A stretch of 64,000 nt of DNA from Catalinimonas alkaloidigena (GCF_029504655.1 NZ_JAQFIL010000001.1:6949001-7013000); one strand, 5' to 3'; counted from the stretch's first letter, positions 19,039-27,687 are shown. Translations and numbers: made by a program. Notes: generated from the letters alone by a model not told the origin.

Positions 19039-19340
19039 AAAATACTGATCGCAAAACTCAAATAATGCCGATCAGTCCTCTTCATTCTGATCGTGCGGGC
19101 CATTACGCTAATGTACACCCTGATGATCTTCGGAACCCAGCCATTCAAACACTTCTTTGGCTGCTAAAAATTAAGACATGCACACCATGGATTGGCTCAA
19201 TAAGCTTCTCTTACGCGGGGGTTGACTAATCCGCTTGGAACAATTGCGGCTTATTGCATATGAGCATCAAAAGACAATTTCTCTTCCTGCCCAATAAAAT
19301 CAAACAGAGAGGGTGTCTACCAATACAAGAAGGGGCGAGA
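19039..19340 (-). pseudogene. relic of an alpha/beta-hydrolase (acetyl-xylan / glucuronoyl esterase-like), 3' end only
   Basis: Translation of the minus strand gives a clear hydrolase C-terminus interrupted by stops. The pieces are FLYW*TPSLFDFIGQEE, KLSFDAH, ANPW, then LAAKEVFEWLGSEDHQGVH*RNGPHDQNEED*SALFEF. This resembles the family end with a Trp-Ala-Asn-Pro motif and the catalytic-His segment HxRxGxH followed by EDW. Disabling changes are TAG at 19317-19319, TAA at 19251-19253, TGA at 19197-19199 (a Trp position), a frameshift near 19170, TAG at 19108-19110 (an aromatic position) and TGA at 19072-19074 (Trp). The remaining three quarters of the gene is missing. The rest of the 18839-19434 gap shows nothing else. 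Confidence 0.7.
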
Positions 19341-19434
19341 GCTACTGTTTTTTTTTCTGTCAACATAATCTAATGTCTCCAAATGGCTAATGATGAGCTG
19401 ATAAGGCTACCGCATAAGATCACTTAAGCAAGTA

Positions 19435-20478
19435 TCAGATCTTTTTTCCTACTACCTGAGCATGACGGGGAATGGAACGTAGCCATATGGTTTTGTAAGG
19501 TTTGAAACCTGCTTTTTTCTGCCATTCCGACATTTCCTTCTTCGACCAGGTACCTGACTGACTGGTAGCGGCAAAGTATAAATCAAGAATCGCCAGGTGG
19601 TCTCCTCTACGAGCTTTGTCATCTCGCACATATTCCTGAATGATGTAACGACCTCCGGGCTTAAGTGCTTCATAAACCTTTTGAGCAAGCACTATATTGG
19701 TTTCGGCATCAAAATGATGAACCAGGCTGGAGATAAAAACAACATCATAGACTTCTTTGCCCAGATGGGTAGTGAGCACGTTTCCCGCCTGATGCTTAAT
19801 TTTGTGATCCATATTTTCTTCGGAAAGAAGCGGCTTGGCATACTTGATCGCTTCCGGAAGGTCAAGTATCGTAGCCTTTAAATCAGGGTATTTTTGACAA
19901 AGGGCAACAGAATAGTATCCATGCGCTCCTCCTACGTCGAGCATATGCGTTGCTCTCTTCGGTATAGGGGTGCGCTTGGCTACTTCCCAGGCGGATACTT
20001 TAGCCATAGATCGCATCCCTCTCTGATAAACTTCCCACTCCTTATCACATAATACCCGGTGCATATCGGCAGGCTCCCCGGAGCGCACATAATTTTCATA
20101 ATGCTCTACCAGTTTCCACTCTACAAACTGAAGCATCATCTTATCATAGACAGACTTTTCACTATCCTGCAACATCCATTTACGAGATAAATGGGTAAGT
20201 CGATACTCTTGCTGCTGGTTTATGGTCAGATAGCCCAAGTGAACCAAAGCGTTCAGTATCTTAAGGGTAGCATTAGGGTGTGTCTGACAGTATTCGGAGA
20301 TTACTTTAGCAGTAGCGGATTGTTGTGCTAAGGCTTCAAAAATGCCTAACTTGGCTCCTACCATAATGGTGCGGGCCATCATAAAGGCCACATGAGTATC
20401 ACTGATGGGTGTGGGAGCAATGCCCAACCAGAGCGCAAAACGTTCCAGCAGGTTTTCGGGTACCGAGGTAAGCTTCAT
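19435..20478 (-). CDS. SAM-dependent O-methyltransferase (acetylserotonin-type)
   Basis: This 347-residue protein has an N-terminal winged-helix dimerisation domain (about residues 25-105) and a C-terminal class I methyltransferase. Motif I is MLDVGGAHGYYS near residue 178, and the region around SSLVHHFDAETN near 250 corresponds to the catalytic His loop of plant-type O-methyltransferases. KPGGRYIIQEY follows. Members methylate hydroxyl groups of small aromatics or polyketides, and some bacterial relatives act on carotenoids or quinones; the substrate here is unknown. Its start faces that of the TrpF-like gene with 37 bases between them. Confidence 0.85.
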   Translation of the reverse strand: MKLTSVPENLLERFALWLGIAPTPISDTHVAFMMARTIMVGAKLGIFEALAQQSATAKVISEYCQTHPNATLKILNALVHLGYLTINQQQEYRLTHLSRKWMLQDSEKSVYDKMMLQFVEWKLVEHYENYVRSGEPADMHRVLCDKEWEVYQRGMRSMAKVSAWEVAKRTPIPKRATHMLDVGGAHGYYSVALCQKYPDLKATILDLPEAIKYAKPLLSEENMDHKIKHQAGNVLTTHLGKEVYDVVFISSLVHHFDAETNIVLAQKVYEALKPGGRYIIQEYVRDDKARRGDHLAILDLYFAATSQSGTWSKKEMSEWQKKAGFKPYKTIWLRSIPRHAQVVGKKI

Positions 20479-20515
20479 GTTTAAAAAAACTGAAATTCAA
20501 GCGTATAGTTATAAG

Positions 20516-21169
20516 ATGAAAACCAGAATTAAAATTTGCTGTATCAGCAGCCGGGAGGAAGCCGAGCTAGCGATCCGTTCTGGGGCAGATGCGTTAGGGC
20601 TGGTAGGCCATATGCCCAGTGGACCGGGTGTTATATCTGACGAATCAATAAAGAAGGTGACGGAAAGTACTCCTCCTCCAATCGCTACTTTTTTACTCAC
20701 CAGTGAAACTCAGGTAGAAGCCATCATCCGGCATTGGCATAAAGTGAGAACCAATACCATCCAGATTGTAGATGCGCTTTCGTATGGTTCTTATCAGGAA
20801 ATCAGAAAGGCTCTGCCGGGAGTAAAACTTGTGCAGGTCATTCATGTGATGGATGAATCATCGGTAGAAGAAGCAAAAAGTGTAGCCCGGGATGTGGATG
20901 CTATTTTGTTAGACTCCGGTAATCCTTCGCTGGCAGTCAAAGAGCTGGGGGGTACCGGAAAAGTGCATAATTGGGAAATCAGCAGAAAAATCAGGAAAAC
21001 GATTGATATTCCTTTGTTCTTAGCAGGAGGGCTCAAGCCTGACAATGTGCAGGAGGCTATCCGAAAAGTAGCTCCCTTTGGTGTGGATATCTGCAGCGGT
21101 GTGCGCACCCATGGCAAGCTGGACGCTGACAAACTGCAACGTTTTGTAAGCACTGTGCATGCTGGGTAA
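20516..21169 (+). CDS. phosphoribosylanthranilate isomerase-like protein, orphan TrpF family
   Basis: From ATG 20516 the protein has 217 residues; an upstream in-frame ATG at 20405 would run inside the opposite methyltransferase gene and is rejected. The TrpF fold is seen in KICCISSREEAELAI (Cys8 at the catalytic general-base position), GADALGLVGHMPSGPG, the Asp-bearing DAILLDSG, and LAGGLKPDNVQEAI...GVDICSGVR. The usual KICGIT reads KICCIS. No tryptophan genes are near and the divergent neighbour is an O-methyltransferase. It may be a genuine isolated trpF or a paralogue with another substrate. Confidence 0.8.
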   Translation: MKTRIKICCISSREEAELAIRSGADALGLVGHMPSGPGVISDESIKKVTESTPPPIATFLLTSETQVEAIIRHWHKVRTNTIQIVDALSYGSYQEIRKALPGVKLVQVIHVMDESSVEEAKSVARDVDAILLDSGNPSLAVKELGGTGKVHNWEISRKIRKTIDIPLFLAGGLKPDNVQEAIRKVAPFGVDICSGVRTHGKLDADKLQRFVSTVHAG

Positions 21170-21238
21170 AAACTTATTTCTTCACTAATCGGTATCGGTT
21201 TGCTGTGAAATTTACTTAAGGCTTAAAACAAATTAAAC

Positions 21239-21268
21239 AAGGGAGGTAGTTACTGCCTCCCTTATTTA
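21239..21268. terminator. bidirectional terminator between TrpF-like gene and arsM
   Basis: An 11-base-pair stem (aagggaggtag at 21239-21249 with ctgcctccctt at 21253-21263, one T-G wobble) has a 3-base loop. An AT-rich stretch follows. The position between two convergent genes fits a shared terminator. Confidence 0.75.
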
Positions 21269-21275
21269 GTTCATA

Positions 21276-22157
21276 TTAACAGCAACCTGATCCGGGCTCG
21301 CAGCAAGCCTCCTCTTTTACTTCGTCATTTGTAGCTTTTAAAGGTTTCTTACCAGCTTTCTCAGCATATACTGTGATGCTGAAAATTCCGGTTTTACCAT
21401 TTTTAAAATCTGCTATTTCTGAAGCAGACAAGTAAGATTTCAAAATATCATCCGGTAAATTGATTACTTTCTCCTTTTGCAAAGTGATATTCTGGAAACC
21501 AGTTTGTTGAATATAACCCAGATACTCTTCTTTCTGAATTGCACCAGCAACGCATCCGGCATACATTTCTGCATCCTGTTGCAAGGCTTTCGGTAATTCG
21601 CCCACGAGTACAATATCTGAAATGCTAAAGTGACCCCCGGGCTTAAGCACACGGTATATTTCACTGATTACTTTCTCTTTATTGGGGACAAGATTAAGTA
21701 CGCAGTTGCTCACAATAACGTCAGCGATGTTATCCGAAACGGGCATATCATCAATATCTCCTTCGCGAAATTCCACATTGTTAAAGCCTAACTTTTCAGC
21801 GTTTGTACGCGCTTTTTTGATCATGCTAACAGTAAAATCTATACCAATAACTTTGCCTGTAGCTCCGGTTTCGTGCCGGGCAATGAAGCAATCATTACCA
21901 GCGCCTGATCCTAAATCAATGACTGTATCACCTTTTTGAATTTTGGCGAACTGGGTGGGTAAGCCACAGCCTAAGCCCAGGTCGGCATCGGCATTATAAC
22001 CCTCTAGGGTGCCGTAGTCATCAGTCATGATATTATACACTTCGGTAGATGAAGTGCCTGAACCGCAACAAGAAGAAGCATTGAGTGCTTTGTCCTGTTC
22101 AGCAATTTTGCTGTACTTTTCTCTGACGATCTTTTTTAGTTCTTCTGATGTACTCAT
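21276..22157 (-). CDS. arsM: arsenite methyltransferase
   Basis: This 293-residue enzyme methylates trivalent arsenic with S-adenosylmethionine. The SAM motif is DLGSGAGNDCF (residues 81-91). Three family cysteines sit at Cys64 (GLGCGLP), Cys152 (SNCVLNL) and Cys202 (AGCVAG). Extra cysteine pairs occur at the N-terminus (SSCCGSG) and at the very end (EEACCEPGSGCC), probably arsenite-binding tails. It lies 48 bases downstream of arsR on the same strand, so arsenite probably induces the operon. No arsenite efflux pump or arsenate reductase gene is in the window. Confidence 0.95.
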   Translation of the reverse strand: MSTSEELKKIVREKYSKIAEQDKALNASSCCGSGTSSTEVYNIMTDDYGTLEGYNADADLGLGCGLPTQFAKIQKGDTVIDLGSGAGNDCFIARHETGATGKVIGIDFTVSMIKKARTNAEKLGFNNVEFREGDIDDMPVSDNIADVIVSNCVLNLVPNKEKVISEIYRVLKPGGHFSISDIVLVGELPKALQQDAEMYAGCVAGAIQKEEYLGYIQQTGFQNITLQKEKVINLPDDILKSYLSASEIADFKNGKTGIFSITVYAEKAGKKPLKATNDEVKEEACCEPGSGCC

Positions 22158-22205
22158 GATATATTTGGTTTATAGCAATATTACGATGAATGAATGTAAA
22201 TTTTT

Positions 22206-22532
22206 TTAACAGCATTTTTGTTCGCTGTATTGATCAAAGAGGAAATTAAACAGATCTTTTATTTCTTTCCATTTAATGGGATTGATACAATAATTAACTG
22301 AAGTACCTTCTATTTTTCCCTGAATGATACCGACGGCTTTCAACTCTCTTAAATGTTGAGAAATAGTGGCTTGTGCCAGACCAATTTCCAACACCAGATC
22401 ACCGGTAATACAGTAATTTATTTTAAGCAAATGCTGCACAATTGCAATTCGGGCAGGATGTGCCATAGCTTTGGCAATTTGTGCCAGTTGGTTTTGCTCC
22501 GCTGTAAAAAGATCAGTTTTAGTAAGTCCCAT
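22206..22532 (-). CDS. arsR: ArsR-family transcriptional repressor
   Basis: This 108-residue winged-helix repressor contains AMAHPARIAIVQHLL and the recognition helix LAQATISQHLRELKAVGII. The classic ELCVCDL metal site is absent and the equivalent region reads NYCITGDL. Candidate arsenite ligands are Cys41, Cys82 and the terminal pair Cys107-Cys108, so the inducer site has probably moved. It is followed by arsM. A perfect palindrome 12 bases upstream of the start is a likely operator, consistent with autoregulation. Confidence 0.92.
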   Translation of the reverse strand: MGLTKTDLFTAEQNQLAQIAKAMAHPARIAIVQHLLKINYCITGDLVLEIGLAQATISQHLRELKAVGIIQGKIEGTSVNYCINPIKWKEIKDLFNFLFDQYSEQKCC

Positions 22533-22544
22533 AATTGTATATAC

Positions 22545-22558
22545 TATATTGCAATATA
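22545..22558. promoter_or_regulatory. candidate ArsR operator
   Basis: The sequence tatattgcaatata is a perfect 14-base palindrome lying 12 bases upstream of the arsR start codon, where the core promoter should be. ArsR proteins bind AT-rich palindromes of this kind. This is an inference from symmetry and position only. Confidence 0.65.
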
Positions 22559-22697
22559 ACGATGAAAAGAAGATAAAGTTTATAAAACCACAAAAATTTT
22601 TAAGGTTTGCTAAAAACGCTATCCATGCTTATGACGCAAGCATTATTCTAAGCGCTAAAAACCGAAGAGAAATTGGTCAGGTCTTATACAGTATAAT

Positions 22698-23819
22698 TCA
22701 TACATAGCTATGTTTTTTCTTGTACTCCATCGGAGTATGACGCGTAAATTTTTTGAAGATATGATTGAAGGTGGATTTGGAGTTAAAACCTGACTCCAGA
22801 GCGATGCCCAATAAAGTATACTTAGCATATTGGGAGTCAATCAGTTTCTTTTTTATTTCTTCTACCCTATGGTAATTAATAAAGTCGTAGAAGCTAGTGT
22901 GTAGTCCCTGGTTCAGCAGGTGAGATAATGCTTTGGGATGCATGCTTAGCAATGAAGCCAATTTGTCCAGTTTTAATTCAGGATCTAAGTAGGGCTTTTG
23001 TTGTGATACAAACGTTTTTAGTCTGTCAATTTCATCCTGCAGATTTTCCAGGTGCTCAGTAGAAACAAGTTCGCTTTTGTGAGAGTGATTAATTGTGGAT
23101 TTAGGTAGATGTATCCTAAGAAGTTGCTTCAGCCCTATCCAGTAGATCAATACTGAAACATAGAGTAAAAGGGGATAGTATGCGGAAGGTGGTAAATGAA
23201 ACTGATAACCAACCAGATCAATTAATGTAAAGCCAAAAAGTAATAACCAGCTAATAAGGAGCGCAACAAGCAGCTTTTGTAGCCACGCCAATGTGATGTA
23301 TTCATGGTTGGAGTATTCTTGCGTAATCCAACGCTGGTATTCTTTGACCAATTGTAGTCCTAAATAACCGTAGACAAAAAAAGAAAGTAGCCCGGCTATT
23401 TGTTCTGTCAACTGTAATAAGAATGCTAAATGAGCAAGGTTTGCATCAGGAAATACAGCTTCTGACAAGAAAACGCCCAGTTGTAAAACGAGAAATATGA
23501 AAGGCGGAAGGAAATGTAGCCAATCCCTGAGTGACATGCGTAATTGGGGAAATACAGTGCTTTTAATATATAGGTAAAGCAAAGGCCCCATCAGCAAAAA
23601 AAAGGACAGTGGCAATCTTAATGGAGCTAGCCAGGCGTTTTGCGTCTTTAAATCTATCACCAAATGCTTGCCGGAGGTTAGAGCAAAGCTGATGATGAGT
23701 AAAGCCAGAAAAATAGTAGCTCGGCCACCTTCTCTTTTTATGAGTAAAATAAGCAGCCCCAAGATAAGCCCCTGCCCTACCCCAAAAAAGATCAGTAAAT
23801 TATAAAGGTTGAAATACAA
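22698..23819 (-). CDS. membrane-anchored AraC-family transcriptional regulator
   Basis: The 373-residue protein has seven hydrophobic segments in its first 230 residues (the first is FFGVGQGLILGLLILLI), then a helical linker and a C-terminal AraC DNA-binding domain (about 265-373). The domain shows LDKLASLLSMHPKALSHLLNQ, FYDFINYHRVEEIKKKL and ESGFNSKSTFNHIFKKF. Such membrane AraC proteins are common in Bacteroidota; their signal is generally unknown. It is a single gene with no obvious target next to it, although the cytochrome/beta-helix pair lies downstream in the reverse order of transcription. Confidence 0.88.
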   Translation of the reverse strand: MYFNLYNLLIFFGVGQGLILGLLILLIKREGGRATIFLALLIISFALTSGKHLVIDLKTQNAWLAPLRLPLSFFLLMGPLLYLYIKSTVFPQLRMSLRDWLHFLPPFIFLVLQLGVFLSEAVFPDANLAHLAFLLQLTEQIAGLLSFFVYGYLGLQLVKEYQRWITQEYSNHEYITLAWLQKLLVALLISWLLLFGFTLIDLVGYQFHLPPSAYYPLLLYVSVLIYWIGLKQLLRIHLPKSTINHSHKSELVSTEHLENLQDEIDRLKTFVSQQKPYLDPELKLDKLASLLSMHPKALSHLLNQGLHTSFYDFINYHRVEEIKKKLIDSQYAKYTLLGIALESGFNSKSTFNHIFKKFTRHTPMEYKKKHSYV

Positions 23820-23932
23820 GTTATTCCCTTCAATTAGTAAACAGAGGGGAAATTAGGAGATTCAGCCGAATAATGTAAAGCGAGATTGTTATTTCGTCCT
23901 ATTACAACACAGCATAATGGGCTTCAGTTATT

Positions 23933-25045
23933 TTAAGGACTTATGACAGTCTCTGAAGAATTTAATTGTTCAATCCATTTACGGATTAAAGCTACTCCTT
24001 CTTCATGAATAAGGGTGCGCCCCAGTTCGGGCATCATTACTTCCGGATTGGTGCTGTTCATGCGGTGCAGCAAAATGGATGCTTCAGGCTTACCCGGCAC
24101 AATATCGTGCAGCAAATTACCGGAAGCTTTTCCGGCAGCCACGGGGGGCTTCATAAATCCCAATTTGAAAGGGTCGGTTTCAAAAACAGTGAGGTTTAGA
24201 CCTGAAGTTTTGGCAGGTCCCAGAGGGTTATGGCAAGGGCCGCAGTTAATGTCCAAATAAGCTATGGCCCGCTCATCAAGCGTGCCTGAGTTGGGGTTAT
24301 CCCAAAGCGGGAAGGCAGGGCGTTCTTTTGCTTCAGGTAAACCTGATAGAAGGCCATTTGCTGCCAGGAATTCCAACTGGTTTACTTCTTCGGAAACATA
24401 CATATTTTTGCGGTTTAGCTGTCGAGCTGTTGGGCCAATAGGCATGAGCGTTTTATCTTTCACATGGCAGCTTTTGCACTGGTTTAGATTAGGGACAATG
24501 TAGTTGGTTTGTTTTATCGCGCCATCATCATGTGTCCATTGTACAGGGATAGTAGCTCCAATAATTTCAAAATAAGCATCTGTCTGCTCCTCATTCCAGA
24601 TGTACGACAAGGGTTGCCAGCCTTTTTCTTCATGCACCAGCAAGCGTGTCTCCAGTATTTTTTTTCCTGCTGATGCATCCCGAAAGTCATTGGGGTAATA
24701 AAAGTTTTTGATAAGTACCGTACCTACCGGAAAATCTAGTACTTCTCTTTCCTGATAATTAGCAGGGGCCCCTTCTGGAAAATAAATAAAGCGTTTTTTG
24801 TGGGCATAATCTGAAAAAAGAGGTGTATTCAGTTCGTAAGCTACTACATTGTCCGCAGGCTGCAAATCAGCCAGTTTGCCTTCAAAAAAACCGTATTCCG
24901 ATAGCCAGGCTTTGCCCATGCCATAAGTTTCAATTTCTTCTGGAGCTGCTGTCTTTTCCGCTGCTACGGGCTGCTGCTTTTCTTTTTCGGTGTTACATGC
25001 TAACAAAAAAGCACAGATTACCACGAACGCTCCTACTCTTCTCAT
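23933..25045 (-). CDS. SO2930-family diheme c-type cytochrome lipoprotein
   Basis: From ATG 25045 the protein has 370 residues and a lipobox ending in LLACN. An upstream ATG at 25075 would overlap the preceding gene and spoil the signal peptide. Two haem-binding motifs are visible: CKSCH, about halfway, and CGPCH in the C-terminal half, with a later MPELGR that may offer a Met ligand. The family is characterised by its near-constant pairing with a parallel beta-helix protein, and that gene ends 5 bases upstream here. Both are exported lipoproteins, so they probably act together in the periplasm or on the outer membrane. The substrate is unknown. Confidence 0.9.
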   Translation of the reverse strand: MRRVGAFVVICAFLLACNTEKEKQQPVAAEKTAAPEEIETYGMGKAWLSEYGFFEGKLADLQPADNVVAYELNTPLFSDYAHKKRFIYFPEGAPANYQEREVLDFPVGTVLIKNFYYPNDFRDASAGKKILETRLLVHEEKGWQPLSYIWNEEQTDAYFEIIGATIPVQWTHDDGAIKQTNYIVPNLNQCKSCHVKDKTLMPIGPTARQLNRKNMYVSEEVNQLEFLAANGLLSGLPEAKERPAFPLWDNPNSGTLDERAIAYLDINCGPCHNPLGPAKTSGLNLTVFETDPFKLGFMKPPVAAGKASGNLLHDIVPGKPEASILLHRMNSTNPEVMMPELGRTLIHEEGVALIRKWIEQLNSSETVISP

Positions 25046-25049
25046 AAGC

Positions 25050-26306
25050 TTATCGACAATTAAATCTGCTAACATCCATACTCAGATTTTCAAAATCATT
25101 GGCAGCGTCTAAATCTACAAAGCTGATGGGTTGCTGTTCGTCAATACAAACTTTATAAGAAGGATTCACGTCTCCATTGGCCAGAAAATAATCATCAGGT
25201 TTGATACCATCCAGGGCTATATCCGGAATAGTGGGCCCCAGCTTAAATAAAAAGAGTTTGCCGAAGTCTGAGCCGAGGTAAGGAAACCAGTTGTCGTTTT
25301 CAAACTTATTATTGTAGATACTGATTTGGCCGGGAAAAGGATCGTAATTCTTATCACTGCGGAAATCAGCTTGAATGCCCCTTACCCCACTTTCAGGGTC
25401 AGGTTGTTCTTCTTCATTGCCTCCTTCCATCGCGCTCATCAGCTCATAACTGATTACCGAAACGCCTACTGTTTTGTGGTCTTTGATTTCATTGTCAAGT
25501 ACGTCTACATTTTTAGTAGCCAGAACGATGATGCCACTGCCGGGCGGGATGGTACCTACGATGGCGCCAGGCACCGCGAAATTCTCCCGGTTATTATCAT
25601 GCACCATATTGCCATGTACTTTGATGTGTTGGCCATAGCGGGTAAGTCCGGGCAGGTTGAACACCAAAATTCCTCCGGTATTGTCCCAACATTCGTTTCC
25701 ATAAATTTCTACCCGCTCACTGTTTTCACTTTCAATACCGGCTACATTTTGATACACTTTGTTATTGCGGATAATTACATCTTCCGACTGCCCCACATAC
25801 AGACCCGCATCGGAAGCGCCCATAGATTCACACCCTTCAATCAGTACATTTTTACAGATGACGGGGTAAAAGCCATAGGCTCCGTTTTCCTCATTGATGG
25901 GGCCGGTCCAGGCTACTTTAACACGGCGGAAAGTGATACCATCGGTATCCATCACTTTGATGTTATCGCCGGAAGCATCCTCGACGGTCAAATCTTCAAG
26001 AGTAATGTTATTGCTGTTAGTAATGCGGATACCTTCGGCTCCTTCCTGTTGCCCTTTAAAGCTGAGTACGGTTTTATCAATGCCCTTGCCCCGGATGGTA
26101 ATGTGGTTTTTCCCATCCATGATCAGGCTACGCGAAAACAGGAAATGCCCTTCCGACAGCTCAATCACACTGCTGTCTTCGGCGATGATAAATTGGGTGA
26201 GGATTTCTTTTTCCTTGTCCTGATAATTTCGTTCGGGATCATACCGATCAGGGCCGCAAGACCAAAGCAGGATAAACACCAAGAAAAGGATATAGTACTG
26301 TTTCAT
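25050..26306 (-). CDS. parallel beta-helix repeat lipoprotein paired with the diheme cytochrome
   Basis: This 418-residue lipoprotein (lipobox LLWSC, Cys17) contains a right-handed parallel beta-helix over about residues 60-290. Repeating turns such as ITNSNNITLEDLTV, NVLIEGCES, DVIIRNNKVYQN, RVEIYGNECWDN and NVDVLDNEIKDH mark successive coils. It matches the family found next to SO2930-type diheme cytochromes, which here starts 5 bases downstream. A beta-helix commonly binds or cleaves polysaccharide, but no catalytic residues can be named here. A long open frame on the opposite strand is treated as a shadow. Confidence 0.88.
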   Translation of the reverse strand: MKQYYILFLVFILLWSCGPDRYDPERNYQDKEKEILTQFIIAEDSSVIELSEGHFLFSRSLIMDGKNHITIRGKGIDKTVLSFKGQQEGAEGIRITNSNNITLEDLTVEDASGDNIKVMDTDGITFRRVKVAWTGPINEENGAYGFYPVICKNVLIEGCESMGASDAGLYVGQSEDVIIRNNKVYQNVAGIESENSERVEIYGNECWDNTGGILVFNLPGLTRYGQHIKVHGNMVHDNNRENFAVPGAIVGTIPPGSGIIVLATKNVDVLDNEIKDHKTVGVSVISYELMSAMEGGNEEEQPDPESGVRGIQADFRSDKNYDPFPGQISIYNNKFENDNWFPYLGSDFGKLFLFKLGPTIPDIALDGIKPDDYFLANGDVNPSYKVCIDEQQPISFVDLDAANDFENLSMDVSRFNCR

Positions 26307-26349
26307 TGTCGGAATTGTTTTTTACAAAATAAACCAAGAGGCACAAAAG

Positions 26350-26375
26350 AAACGTCCGAACTCAGGAGTTCGGAC
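26350..26375 (-). terminator. hairpin terminator after the alginate-lyase-family gene
   Basis: A perfect 9-base-pair stem (gtccgaact at 26354-26362 with agttcggac at 26367-26375) has a 4-base loop. On the minus strand it is followed by GTTTCTTTTG, a modest U-tract. It lies between the alginate-lyase-family gene and the beta-helix gene. Confidence 0.6.
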
Positions 26376-26519
26376 AAGCTCATCCGGATTTACAGATATT
26401 CACTTCCTTCTTGCTGGCGAAGCGGGCATTTCATTTCTTATGGTTTCTCCTGTTTGAGTTGAAGTTTTGGGCTATTCATTATTTGGAGATATTGGATAGT
26501 ATTTATTTATGGAGCTGAC

Positions 26520-27617
26520 TTACCGGCGGGACACATCAACTAAAACTAAAAGCCAGCTATTGTATTCCTCAAAACCATCGTCTGATAGATGCTGAATAAC
26601 ATCTTTATAGTCCTGGTCAAAGTAGTAGGCCAGCTCATAAGTATCTCGTGATTCTTTGGGATTAAATAGTTTCCCGGGCTGATACTTTTTTAGTCCGGCT
26701 TCTGCTCTGCGTTTATCTAGTTCAACTTTGGTATTTACCCACTCCTTATATTCTTTTTCTCCTAAAGCATATGGAATTACAAAATCCACAGACTTTTTGA
26801 TACTTCCGCTATCGGGGTTTTCATAGCGGAATAAATCCTCAGAGGCATGTACTCCAAGTTGGTCTAAAGTGATGGCATACATGAGCAGAGGATCAAGACC
26901 GGAAGTATGGTAACTCAGCGCATCACGTTGCTCCAGGTCCCGGCTGCTGCCATCTCCGTATAGAGATTTGTCCACATAGGCTTTAAAATTTTCAGTAGCG
27001 TATTGCACATAAGCCTGATTTTCTACTACCAGGCCGATTGTACCCACCAGTTTGATCTGTTTGGCTTTCCAGTTGTTTTCAGGAATATTAGGGTTAGCCA
27101 TTTCCCCTTCAGCAATTCTTACCAGCCACTGGTTTACCAGTTCTTTCTCAGCAGGGCTAAAGTAGCTTTTCATTACCTGATAGCTGTGGATCAGGGGTTC
27201 AAATTTATTTTCATTGATAGGGTTGCCGGTTGCCTGATAAATATTTACCCAGGCCAGAATGTATTTTTTTGCCATTGCGACATAGGCTTTATTTTGTGTA
27301 CCATAGAAAGCATTCAACAAAACGGCTATCTTATCCATGTCGCGAAGGCTTTTTTCGGTAGCTACTCTTTTAGGATCAGTATCCAGCAGGCCTTCATAAT
27401 GAATTACTTTTAATGGCTGAGGATGCTCAAAGAGGATTGCTTGGGCTGCGTCTTTGACAGGATACCAGAGATTTCTCACTTCTTTATTTTCCTGAATGAG
27501 CTTCATCAAGTACTGCTGCTCCTCGGGAGTAAGCAGGAGCGTTTGCCGTATGCTGACTTCTGCCACTGCTGAAAAAGACATGCTAATCAGGAAGAAGGCG
27601 ATGAATAAAAATCTCAT
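26520..27617 (-). CDS. alginate-lyase-family polysaccharide lyase
   Basis: From ATG 27617 the protein has 365 residues with a signal peptide (MRFLFIAFFLISMSFSAVA). Longer frames from 27638 or 27686 would bury the signal and run into the relic upstream. The alpha-barrel of the PF05426 alginate-lyase family is suggested by NNWKAKQIKLVG near residue 180 and by GDGSSRDLEQRDALSYHTSG, where Tyr and His are likely active-site residues. Members cleave uronate polymers by beta-elimination, but several have other specificities. No SusC/D genes are near, so the polysaccharide context is unclear. Confidence 0.78.
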   Translation of the reverse strand: MRFLFIAFFLISMSFSAVAEVSIRQTLLLTPEEQQYLMKLIQENKEVRNLWYPVKDAAQAILFEHPQPLKVIHYEGLLDTDPKRVATEKSLRDMDKIAVLLNAFYGTQNKAYVAMAKKYILAWVNIYQATGNPINENKFEPLIHSYQVMKSYFSPAEKELVNQWLVRIAEGEMANPNIPENNWKAKQIKLVGTIGLVVENQAYVQYATENFKAYVDKSLYGDGSSRDLEQRDALSYHTSGLDPLLMYAITLDQLGVHASEDLFRYENPDSGSIKKSVDFVIPYALGEKEYKEWVNTKVELDKRRAEAGLKKYQPGKLFNPKESRDTYELAYYFDQDYKDVIQHLSDDGFEEYNSWLLVLVDVSRR

Positions 27618-27687
27618 AGTAAATATTGTAGAGGGCATAAAACCATGAAAGGAAGGATTATAGTAGAAATTTGGAATAACATACAAT

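Noticed and set aside
19014..19229. Plus-strand open frame of 71 codons in the 18.8-19.4 kb gap
   Set aside because: The minus strand of the same stretch gives a hydrolase relic with stops, which explains the sequence better.
20405..20515. Upstream start for the TrpF-like gene
   Set aside because: The extra 37 residues overlap the opposite methyltransferase start and do not resemble the TrpF N-terminus; ATG 20516 gives the family length.
25326..26462. Open frame of 378 codons on the plus strand opposite the beta-helix gene
   Set aside because: It has no recognisable domain or signal. It exists because the opposing gene has repetitive codon use, whereas the minus-strand protein has a lipobox and clear beta-helix repeats.
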